Source: Arenicola marina
Taxonomy: Eukaryota > Annelida > Polychaeta > Arenicolidae
Direction of reading: 5' to 3'
Length of the DNA stretch: 64,000 nt
NCBI GenBank assembly: GCA_964019135.1
Contig: OZ025248.1
Coordinates: 55,545,670 to 55,609,669, forward strand
Position numbers and translations under genes: made by a program. The notes under the pieces are model-generated. The model was not told the DNA's origin. It did no database searches and saw only the letters and a program-made list of their open reading frames with translations. Every line of letters begins with the position of its first letter. Within the stretch, counting starts at the first letter, position 1. Of this stretch, positions 47,881 through 58,394 are shown piece by piece.

Positions 47881-50697
47881 CGCATTAGGGATTATACCAT
47901 AAACCCAAGTGAAATAAATCACGACGTGTAGGCTATGGGCAACGCATCCACGACTAAACATGGTTTGAGTGTGTATGTATGTATGTTTGTATCATGTTTC
48001 TATGTATAAAACAGAGAGGGTCGCCTGTACATTATTATCATGATCCGAGCTGCTGCAATATGGTAATATGCATTGTATCCACGTGCCTGGTCGTAAGAAT
48101 GCGACCCGGATCTTAAATGTAATGGAACAAAATAAGACTCGGACCTTAATGGCTTTGTAACAAAATAAGACTCGGATCTGAAGGGCGTTGTAAAAAAATA
48201 AGACTGGTATCTTAAAGCAGCCCACTGCCATCCTATTTTTTTTCATTTTAGAAACAGTACTAAAAATATCTCAAAATTATGATGCATATGTTTTATCTCT
48301 TCTTGAGTCTGTAAAACAAGTTCAACATAGAACTGCGCGGTTTATTTATATTGCCCACAGGCTTTCAGGATTTAAATCAAGACATAATATATTTATTTGA
48401 CATGGAGAAGAGGTTGGTAATGCAAAAAATACAGAATATATTGCTTTAAGGGTCTTAAGTCCATTATCGTAAGGGTCTATACATGTATAGTCAATTTCAC
48501 GCATATAAAATATATTCGTAGTGCGCTATTCTGCTCAATGAATAATTATGTTCTTGTTGTAAGGATGAATTGCTAATGCTACAATTTCAGTAATGAACGA
48601 GATAGCAATTAATCTGAGTCAGGTATAACGTGGAGCCAAACCGTTCATTTGCCGATTAAAATGTCATATACTTGCACTGATCCAGTTTCGTATTTGCACA
48701 ATAAAACAGTACTTGGACTTTTATATTTTTGTTATATATGCTTACCTTTTATTCAACGGCCGAAATACTAAAAATACTTGGTATTATGAACTTCTTTGTT
48801 TTCTGTTATATGGTGATTATCACACCTCGGTACACGGATCCATTGTTAAGCACGGCGCGCTAAAAACCTTCAGTCGACACAATGTAATAACGCCTACAAC
48901 CACGTATATAGTTCCATAAGAAAACAAGAATACGAACGATTTAATGATAATACTGTTATAAAATAAATAATATCATCATTTTTATTTTATGTTTTAAATT
49001 TCTAAAACATTTCTGGATACGTCTTAGATGGCGTTCCATGACGGCCCACAAATATATTCCAGGTTCCAAACGCAATTGTGCCCGAGACCTTTTCATTATT
49101 CCTTATAGGGTTTCATAATGGCTAAATTATTTAGCTTTACATTGCACCATCCGCCAAAAAGATCAACCCATACAGCAGAATATAGAAAGACATACACCAC
49201 CACGTGAGGTCTTTAAAATATATAAACGATGACTTGCGTGAATCAAAGACCCAGCTGCGTTGCTATCGACCTCAAACGGTTCGAAACTTATTTAAGTTCA
49301 ATTTGTCCCTTTTCGTCGGGGAATAAAGACCATTTCCTGACGCTTCAGACTTCCGGCGTAAGACGCTGCGAGCCATTCATGCGAGGTTGACGCCCCACCG
49401 GTGTTCAATTTATAAGAGCGGACATACACAGATAGTTATACCCACTACCGGTTCCGCAAATAGCCGCTGTTGAGAGCGGGTCTCATGGGTTTCCACGGAC
49501 TGGCCTCACCCGGTGTCATGGCGGCAATGCCGAGCCTGTATTCTCCCGTCGCGGCTCGTATAGACCCACGTCACCGCTGGAGGGCGCTATTAATGCCTAG
49601 ACTCCGCCAAGGTCAAATATAAATGGGATTGCACAGGAGTCATGGCCAAGGTCGTTGGCGAACAACGCCGGCGCAAACGAATGGCCCTCCTGCGAAGACA
49701 ATTCTTTAATTCAAATCTTGGTCACGTGTCGTCTGTAATCGATGGCTCGATTTATCACGCGAAGCTTGCTATGCGAAGTATTCTTCCGTGGTTCAATTTT
49801 CCTTCGCTTTCATCCGGGCATCATTCATAGGTGGTAGACCATGTTCCGTGCTCACAATGGGACTCAGGGACTCATTTGTCGCCATTTTGTTACTCGCGAC
49901 AAATCCTCTTTGCCCTTTGATAAGGAGCGCGTCTGGCCCTCTGACCCTTATAACGACGCCAGGGTAATCCTGGGACCCCGATCTGGCCTCGATCTCGGAG
50001 AGATGGGCGGGGGGTGGGGGCTGAGGCTCCCACGTAGTGAGCATCATCGGGATGATTATGCAGCCAAGGTCAACTCGCTCTATTAGAACAGCGAAGCTGC
50101 AAAAATGTCGGGGGTTATCTCGTAGTTAATTAAATGCGTTCATATTACTGGTCTGAATGGTTTAGGTGTCGCAAGGGGGGTTGAATCTGTGTATCATTTT
50201 GCGTGATAACAGTGGATGTATATGTATTCATGCAATTTCATGGCAGGCTTCCATATTTTCACCCTTTTAGTTGTTTCGTATAATATTATATTTGCTAAAA
50301 TTGGCTTTGTGAATCATATTAAAAAAACACAGATACGGATTGGGAAATTAGCAGTGAGCTTCTGAGCGTGAGCTTGTGTAGAGTACACATATACCTGGAC
50401 AGAAGTGCCGTTATCACCCGGCTGTTAAAGTGACGTCAGACGCCGCGCGCTCACCAACTGTAGAGCCATCATCAGCATGACGTCACAAAGGGTGTTCCCG
50501 CCCGTGAGTCCCCCTGTCTAAAAGTCATTATACATCACTCACCCAGACGGCCACCGGAGGGGGGGGGGGGCGAGGCGAGCAGCTCTGTCTCATGTAAGTA
50601 CAGCGGTATTTTATCTGGGCCAGAAAGTACTTACCAATACTTAATCACAGATTCGCGACGTCCAATACCATTAGACATACAGTATCAAAAATATTTG
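47881..50697. other. Intergenic DNA, no recognised gene
   Basis: Mostly AT-rich, GC-richer after 49380. A fragment at 48295-48420 resembles 43035-43255 (shared CCCACAGGCTTTCAGGATTTAA). A related frame reads ESVKQVQHRTARFIY, faintly like the VQRRAARF segment of LINE reverse transcriptases. A 62-codon Arg-rich frame at 49642-49830 has no recognised motif. A poly-G run lies at 50558-50569. Confidence 0.45.
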
Positions 50698-50748
50698 GGG
50701 CCGGCCCGATAGCCCAGTGGGTTAGAGCGCTCGCATTGAGTGTTCTGT
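50698..50748 (+). mobile_element. tRNA-derived SINE head, truncated
   Basis: GGCCCGATAGCCCAGTGGGT followed by TAGAGCGCTCGCATTGAGTG: a tRNA-like 5' end with a box A motif, related to the SINE at 23514. The body is missing; the sequence passes directly into the duplicated block at 50750. Confidence 0.7.
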
Positions 50749-50749
50749 A

Positions 50750-51735
50750 AGTTCTCAAGGTCATTTGTTCTCGTATGGTTCCCTGTTATGGCCTACATTA
50801 TGCATCAATGTTTAATTATGTTTAATTCATAAGTAATTCATTCTTTTTGCTCTATTTATTTATATTTTTTGCTCCTTGGTTCAGTGTATTTGCTGAACCG
50901 TTATGTTTATTGTTGACTTTTGTTGTTATGTACTGATGTTACATAATGCTTATCTTATTTCATCTTATCTCATCTTACAGTTAGGAAAAAGTACTTCTGA
51001 TGATAAAAGACGCTAAGTAATATTTTGTTAATGAATGGACGAGTAGCACCCACGTGTCTTTCAGCATGCAACATTTCGGACCCTGTGTTTAGTGTTTGTA
51101 ATGTTTAACTTAACTAATATACACTTCTCATTGTTATTTGCTTTTGCTTTGTGTTTGATTCATCTGACTTATCTTATGGGTGTATTGCATAGAAATTATT
51201 GCATCTCTTCGAGGACGAAGCCGTACGTATGTGAAATAAAGGCACAGCACAGCAGGGAAGGGTCCGCCATTATTATCACCAATGCTCGAATCTCCCCACA
51301 CTGGAACGGTTGGTGCCCTATGGCTGATCAGGCACGACATGGGCAATTAGAGTAACCATGGAAACGTCCCCTGTCCAGGGGTGCCTTGCGCAGAGGTTGC
51401 TTACCCATGGGTCCTAATGAGCAGTGGTCAAGGGCTGGCTGATTGATTCGTTGGTCGCTGGGGGTTTCGCGTTACAAAGCGCGCAAGTAAGATGGACCCA
51501 CAGCCAATAATTGGCCGATTATTTAATAAGAGCTGCAATCTCTCGTTGACCCATGGGTGTGATATCGTCAAAATTACGCATGTATATTATTCATGCATAT
51601 ACATGTGTTTCCATAAGGTATTGGGTACAGCAATTAATGAATGGCACTTGATCAGTTCAGCCGAGTTGACTCCACCAACTTAATATTTTCAAAAATGTGA
51701 CATGGTAAATTATTATGCCATGGCTGAAAATAAAT
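50750..51735 (+). other. Third copy, inner block in left-arm orientation
   Basis: Direct copy of about 20760-21775, including the 500-bp part missing from the right arm. Its orientation is opposite to the rest of the third copy (52253 onward). Confidence 0.88.
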
Positions 51736-51744
51736 TGATATGTT

Positions 51745-52252
51745 TGTGTGCGTGAGAGGGTGGGAGTGGGTCCGTCCCGTGTGTGTGGGTGAGGGGGTGG
51801 GAGTGGGTCCGTCCCTGGTATGGGCGTGAGGGCGAGGGAGTGGGTCCGTGCTGGGCGTGTTCGTGAGGGGGTGGGAGTCGGTTTGTCCCGGGTGTGTGGG
51901 TGAGAGGGTGGGAGTGGGTCTGTCCCGGGAGTGTGGGTGAGATGGTGGGAGTGGATTCGTCCCGGGTGTGTGGGTGAGGGGGTGGGAGTGGGTCCGCCCC
52001 GGGTGTGTGGGTGAGGGGGTTGGAGTGGGTCCGTCTCGGGTGTGTGGGTGAGAGGGTGGGTTGGGTCTGTCCCTGGTGTGTGGGTGAGAGGGTGGGAGTG
52101 GATTCGTCCCGGGTGTGTGGGTGAGGGGGTGGGAGTGGGTCTGTCCCTGGTGTGTGGGTGAGAGGGTGGGAGTGGATTCGCCCCGGGTGTGTGGGTGAGC
52201 GGGTGGGAGTGGGTCCGTCCCGGGTGTGTGGGTGAGAGGGTGGGAGTGGGTC
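51745..52252 (+). repeat. 37-bp minisatellite, about 14 units
   Basis: Unit GGGTGTGTGGGTGAGGGGGT followed by GGGAGTGGGTCCGTCCC; the 37-bp register is clear between 51964 and 52001. It lies exactly where the third copy switches orientation. Confidence 0.94.
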
Positions 52253-52937
52253 AATTTATTTGTTCTGCGAGTTTCTCAATGAGCCAGAGATATTATCTCA
52301 CGGAATTGATACTTCAATACAAAGCTCTCACCGGGATATTGCCACAATGAAACTATTTTAAACCTGGAGAGCGCTACCTGACACTTATATCATTGAACGT
52401 TTGCGTAGAGTGTGTATCATATTCCGATGCGCGACATATAACTTGGTGATAAAAAACGGTCCCCCCCCCCCACCCACCCACCGCCCTTCCTTATCTCACC
52501 TCCTTCCTCCTTCCCTCCTGACTACACCCCGTTTCCCGGCTGACCTTATTCGTGTTTTCTTACCCCTCAGAACCCGGGGGGAGAACGTCGCTTGGGCGGC
52601 GACGACACAGACCGCCTGTAATCCTGCTAGACAGCCTGCACCCTCCCGGAATAACTCACCCCTACCGCTGACACCTCAACACCAACGTCGCGCGGCCACA
52701 GTCGGTTGGCGCTAAGCACGTCGGCTCGATGCATTGTGTTTTCTAATTCTTCAGAAACGGATCTGACTCCAGCCAAAAAACTACAGGGATTACATACGTT
52801 CCTAACAACCGCGATTCCTCATTGCTTTCCTTTTCTTCCATCTGTGTTACGTTATTCTCGCATTCACTTTCCCTCTTCGCTCTTTATCTGGTGAAACTTC
52901 TGACCGACATTTCGCAAATTCCTCTATTTCCTTTTAT
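52253..52937 (-). other. Third copy, right-arm-oriented block
   Basis: Direct copy of 37773-37985 and then 38945-39380, with the intervening part (about 950 bp) deleted at a C-run (52460-52470). It is interrupted at 52938 by the hairpin-ended element. Confidence 0.85.
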
Positions 52938-55029
52938 TACTGACAGAAGTTGAAAACTTCTGTCAGTATAGTACTATGTTCGGTTTGTAAATTTATTTGT
53001 TTGTTTTTTTGTATGTTTGTCATTAGGATATAGGGCGCATGGTAACAGTTACGGTTGTCAGACTTAGCATAGTGATAGATATTTGAAATAGCTCGGCTAA
53101 GTTCGTTATTGTCATATGTAGGTCAAAGGTCAAGGTCACAGCGATTTTTTGAAAAAAAAGTTAAGAACGCCTTTATCTCCGTTAATATTACACCTAGAGA
53201 GTGCGGGTAAGTTTCATCATGTGCTACTATTCAAGACGCATCTTTCAGCTATTGACCACTTTTTGACGCGTCATACTCGTTTTCGAGCTACATGACGTTT
53301 TATGTTTTCTGAAAAACGCAAAAGATGACCTTGAGCCGTTTTTCTGCGGTTTCACCAATTTAAATTAAAGATATCACTCTGGTATTCCGGCCTGCCATAG
53401 AAATATGAGTGAGAATAGCCTCTGTGAAATCTGAGATTTTTCGGATACGTCATATGACGTCACGATGACGTCACTTTCGGTACATTAAAAAAATCGTCAA
53501 AAATCGGCAAAAAATGATAAAAAATCGAAAGTGGCGTCATTTTGTAGGAAATGGGGTCCGATGTTTGTCTGCATCATAAAAATAGTATGTTCCTATCTTA
53601 CTTCCGGTTCCAGGGGTAACGGCAATTCCCTATGGGACCTCCAATGTTAAAGCCCTCAATCTCTCAGGCTGGGGAAATTTGTTCGCCCCGTATTTCATCG
53701 GTGCCTTCATCAAACAGTTTCGGGATTTTTCCTTTAGTTAAACATGGTACCCAGTAGCCACGATCCTTATTAGATGGAATTCGGACAGGAACTGACGTCA
53801 CAGGATTTTTTTGAAATTTTCCCCATTGTGAAAGATAGGGATTTTTGGGGCTTGCAGGGGCACCCACGAGCGTCCTATTAAAGCCATCGCTCTATACTTG
53901 CTGTTGTAGAAGGATAGTAGTAGGATGTACCATTAACTATAAACACGGCGACATAGCTTTGTAACTTTTTGGTATATAGTCGAACGCGTTTAACATGGGA
54001 CCCTATGGAGATAATCAAACTTCCTTCAATATGACATACTTCCGTTTGAGCGATCTCACTTTGCTTTACCACGGTGCGAGATGTGGACGAGCACAAGAGA
54101 CTCGGGGTAGGTTGACGGCAAACGCGTGTCTCAGTCTCGTTTCCATGGAAACCGAAGATTTTTCCAATGATAAAGTATACAAATTTCCTCTAATTTAGAA
54201 AATTCGTCAAAAATCGGAAAAACTAGCTAGACCTTCGATCGTTGCGTATAATGGTAGGGAAGATATGTCTCCAGATTGCTATTGGCAGTAAAGCAGTATT
54301 ATCCTTTACATCTTAGCTGCAAAGTCCTTTCTTCGTCTGCTCGTTTTTCATTTACCCGCAATGATGAAGAATAGCAATTTTCGGTAATTAGGTGAAGCTA
54401 TATCTGAAGGACTAACAGTCCTACCGCCGTTCTAATCCGCGTTTTGGATTGAAGGCATACATGTTTGTGTCTAGATGTTTGGACGTTGCCGTGCGTTATG
54501 TCATGACGTCATCATGACGTGATGACGTTATAATTTTAAAACCTCTATTACTCGACTATTATACCTCGTAGCGACTACCGGTTGATTTGACGCTGTACCT
54601 TATATCAAGGGACAACTGCTGCGATGCGTAACTTTTTTGCGGTACCGAAACGTGTGCGTCAAAAATGACGTCATAGCTAACGTGCTCCTAAGAAATGTTG
54701 GGTTTGCTTTATTTTCAGCCACTTTGGCAATAGCTATCATAACCCGAGTTGATAAGTAGGTATATTAAAGAAATAGAAGCCATCTTGAGCATTTTCGCGA
54801 ACGTCAAATGACGTCATGTCTCGTCACGATGATGTATTATTAGATAAAATTAAAATTCGTAGCGCCATTCATAATGAGTCTAGCAATCGCTCTTAATAAC
54901 AAAAATTCATGTTCACTTAAACTCTAATATGGCATTAAATTGGCGGCCGGAAGATGCGTCACATGACGTGATCGTGACGTCACAGGCACAATCGACGGTT
55001 TTACCTGTAATTCCGTTAATATCTGTTAA

Positions 55030-55850
55030 TTGCGCATTGCATATTGCTCAAAATAGAGCCTGCGGTGCGCACGTTGTCGGATGAATGCGCTATTTGGCTC
55101 AAATGTCTGGTTACACGCTGTTTAGCCCGAATTGTCCCCCGTATAGGCGCTGTTTATTCAAAATTGCCCCTATATGCGCTGTTCACCTCAAATGGCCGGG
55201 TATATTCGCTATTTAGCATAAATTGAGCGTTACATGCGCTTTATAACCGACAATTACTGCTACATGCGCAATTGAGCCGAAATTGCCCGTTATATGCGCT
55301 GTTTAACCCGAATAGCCCTTTAGATGCCCAGTGTATCTCCAATTTCCTGTTATACTTGCTATTTAGCCCAAATTGCCAGTTACGTGCGATATTTAGCTCA
55401 AATTGCCCGCCGAAAGCTCTATTTTGCGAACAAAAGGTCGATTTTGCTAACAAAAGCTCCATTTTGCCCACAGAAAGTTCTATTTCGTCAACAGAAAGCT
55501 TTATTTTGTCAACAGAAAGCTCTATTGGGCTCTCCCAAGCCGCCAGCTATGCTGAATTGCCCCCTGAAGGCTATATGTGGCCCGACGAAAGCTCTATTTA
55601 CCTCAAATTATGCCTTAAAAGCTCTATTTGGGCCAAATTGTATGTGTAATGGCCTACTTAGCCAAATTTACTCACTAAAACTCTATTTTGCCCGCTGAAG
55701 CCTCTATTTGACCCAAATTGTCAACTGAAGGCACTAATTGACCCCCGATACCCCAATTTGACCCCTCAGATCCAGATTTGACCTCTGAGATCCAGATTTG
55801 ACCCCTCAAATCCAGATTTGTTCTTTGAGATCCACTAGTGTCCATACGGT
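55030..55850 (+). repeat. Degenerate 35-40-bp repeat (TTTAGCCCAAATTGCC)
   Basis: Diverged units built on ATTTAGCCCAAATTGCC, with TGAAAGCTCTATTT variants, fill this interval. Related clusters lie at 30825-30890 and 57220-57480. Divergence is high, so the array is old or fast evolving. Confidence 0.8.
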
Positions 55851-56212
55851 GAGGCGGCTACAATATCCATCAAATGCTTACCATGTGCATGAAAGCAATG
55901 AGGGATACAATGTTACATATTTATTATCATAAACAAATATTATACATACATGCATACCTAACATACATAAGGCCTACGACGGCATTTCTCTATGGGACTT
56001 ATCATGTTAAAGCCGTTCATCGTGCTCGCTCTTATGCTGGGACAAATGTGTTGTCGCGTACTTCACATGTCCCTTCGTCAAATAGTACCAGGATTTGTCC
56101 TTTGGTTAAAGATGGTAACCTATAGCCACAGTGCTTAACAAAATGACGCCCTGAAGCCGAATCATTGTTTTGATTTCAATTTTGATCAGAAAAACGAAAA
56201 AAAAATAGCATG

Positions 56213-56285
56213 CACCCAGGTGGGATCGAACGCGTGATCTTTGGATGCGAAGTCCAACGCTATACCCACTGAGCCAGCCAGACAA
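56213..56285 (-). pseudogene. tRNA-Arg(TCG)-like pseudogene or SINE head
   Basis: On the minus strand, GGCTCAGTGGGTATAGCG (D-arm/box A) is followed by a perfect 5-bp anticodon stem TTGGA/TCCAA enclosing CTTCGCA, giving anticodon TCG. A T-arm-like GCGTTCGATCCC follows. The T stem pairs poorly and no acceptor stem forms, so it is not a functional tRNA. A T-run follows on this strand after 56208. Confidence 0.65.
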
Positions 56286-57219
56286 CGATAACGTTGGCGT
56301 GTCGCATGTGATTCTTGTCCAAAGGCCGGGTCGCGCAGTTTCGGGCGTTGACAATATTCGTAAAAGTATAGCTTTCAAAATGTAGTTTTCCCCACAATAT
56401 CCTGATATCGGCCTTCCATAAGGTCTACCGCATTACCCCACGCTTCCGCCGCAATCTTTATATCGACTCAAATCTCAACGAAACATGTTCACGACGATAC
56501 TTTGACGTGTGGTAGCAAGTGTTAATGCTTCAAACGCAGCTCTAAACAAACCCGTCATTAGGTAATTAGGTAATAAAAACTATTGGCGGGTATATAGCAT
56601 TACTCCGCGGTAATTAGGCACTATGGAAAGCCATATGCACCATTGCATATCAAAAATTCAAAATCACCAGCCTGCCACTTTCAGTACTTACTAAAAATCG
56701 TCCAAAATCGGAAAAAAATCATAAAAATACGGAAGTAGCGTCACTTTGTAGGGAAAGTGGTTCCTCGTATAGCTGCAAAGTAAAAACGATACGTTCCTAT
56801 CGTGAATGGCGATAGAATTGCTCTAGGACGCTTAGTTTGGCCGCTAGAGCGCTCGCAAGAGGTGCACCCCCCTTTGCTGAAGCTCCCATTATGAGTCAAC
56901 GGCGATATCGACCGGCACTGCCTCTGCTTTGCGATGGCCGCCGTTTGCTTAATAGCGACACTAGAGAATCTGGACTGGTTTGAAAGGACGGGCAAACGAG
57001 GAATCCGCATTCGCTTCTAGCCTAGCACGCTTAGTTTTGACGCTGGAGGGCTCCGTAATTTAGCAATGATGAGTCCGAGAACAGGGATTAGGGCGGGACC
57101 AAGCACACGTAGAAAGTCGGGATTTGGCCGAATTCACTCAAAATGGCGCCCTCTATCTGGGAAAACAGCCCGCGTTGAACAGCAGCCGTTAGATTGTGCT
57201 ATTCCAGCATCCGCATCGT

Positions 57220-57480
57220 AGAGGTCCAATTTGGGCCAAATCGCGCTTTCAGCGAGCCCAATACGGCTATCAGTGGGCAGTGTGGGCTAGAACGCCTTCG
57301 GATATTGGCATTATTGAGCCCAAATTGGCCATTGAAGGCCATGTTTAGCCCAAATTGGCCGCTGAAGGCCGTAATTATTCAAATTTGCTCGTTTATAGCG
57401 CTATTTAGCCCACGTTGTTCGTTCAAGGAGCTGTTTAACCCAATATGCCCAGTGAAGGCATCATGTAGCCAGCATGAGGC
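57220..57480 (+). repeat. Degenerate repeat (GCCCAAATTGGCC...TGAAGGCC)
   Basis: Units such as TTTAGCCCAAATTGGCCGCT then GAAGGCC recur about every 35 bp near the right end of the hairpin-ended element. Same family as 55030-55850. Confidence 0.78.
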
Positions 57481-57667
57481 CAAATCAGCTTATAGTATAT
57501 GTGTTTCTGCATGTCATCGCCTGTACCATAGTTTCGGCGCATAAATGGTGAAATGAAGATGAAGTCACTTCTGTCAGTACCTCAGCCTACGGCTGTCTTG
57601 TTCGGCTTTTGGTCTGTCCCTTTTTTCTCTCCACGTCTCTGTTTCGTCTATCCCCAGCTTCACCCCA

Positions 57668-58390
57668 TATCCCATCGCCATCGCCATCGCCATCGCCATC
57701 GCCATCCCCATTGCCATCACCATCCCCATCCTCATCGCCATCCCCATCCTCATCGCCATCGCCATTGCCATCCCCATCCCCATCCTCATCGCCATCGCCA
57801 TCGCCATCCCCATCCCCATCCCCATCCCCATCCCCATCCCCATTGCCATCACCATCTCCATCCTCATCGCCATCCCCATCCTCATCGCCATCGCCATTGC
57901 CATCCCCATCCTCATCGCCATCGCCATTGCCATCCCCATCCCCATCCCCATCGCCATCCCCATCCCCATCCTCATCGCCATCGCCATCGCCATCGCCATC
58001 CTCCTCCCCCTCCTCCTCCCCCTCCCCCTCCCCCTCCCCCTCCCCATCCCCATCCCCATCCCCATCCCCATCCCCATCCTCCTCCCCATCCCCATCCCCA
58101 TCCCCATCCCCATCCCCATCCCCATCCCCATCCCCATCCCTATCCCTATCCCTCTCCCCATCCCCATCCTCCTCCCCCTCCCCCTCCCCCTCCCCTCCCC
58201 CTCACCCTCCCCCTCCCCCTCCCCCTCCCCATCCCCATCCCCATCCCCATCCCCGTCCCCGTCCCCATCCCCATCCCTATCGCCATCGCCATCGCTATCG
58301 CCATCGCCATCCCCATCCTCCTCCCCATCCCCATCCCCATACCCATCCCCATCCCCATCCCCATCCCCATCCCCATCCCCATCCGCATAC
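57668..58390 (-). repeat. (CCCCAT)n / (CGCCAT)n hexamer array, third copy
   Basis: Counterpart of 39780-40490, with many CGCCAT, CCTCAT and CCCCCT variants and pure (CCCCCT)n stretches. The variant repertoire differs from the right arm, so the arrays have been evolving independently. All frames are open by composition. Confidence 0.96.
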
Positions 58391-58394
58391 TCAT

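Larger units (their letters stand above)
52938..57608 (+). mobile_element. Hairpin-ended CGTCA-rich element, near-complete copy (about 4.7 kb)
   Basis: It interrupts the third copy within the equivalent of 39380-39410 (left flank CTATTTCCTTTTAT, resuming around TTTTTTCTCTCCACGTCTCTG). The left end is a perfect 31-nt palindrome with 14-bp stem and loop GAA (52938-52968). The right end repeats one arm, ACTTCTGTCAGTA (57567-57579), followed by the hairpin CAGCC-TAC-GGCTG (57583-57595) and TCTTGTTCGG. TA flanks the shared CTGACAGAAGT repeat. Inside are a CAAAGGTCAAGGTCACAG motif, many TGACGTCA octamers, two arrays of a roughly 35-bp repeat and a tRNA-like sequence. No long open frame exists, so it is non-autonomous or decayed. 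Family not recognised. Confidence 0.75.

Noticed and set aside
51652..52254. 200-codon His/Pro/Thr-rich minus-strand frame
   Set aside because: Generated by the 37-bp minisatellite; no start or motif of its own.
56213..56285. Functional tRNA-Arg gene
   Set aside because: The anticodon arm is perfect, but the T stem mispairs and no acceptor stem forms.
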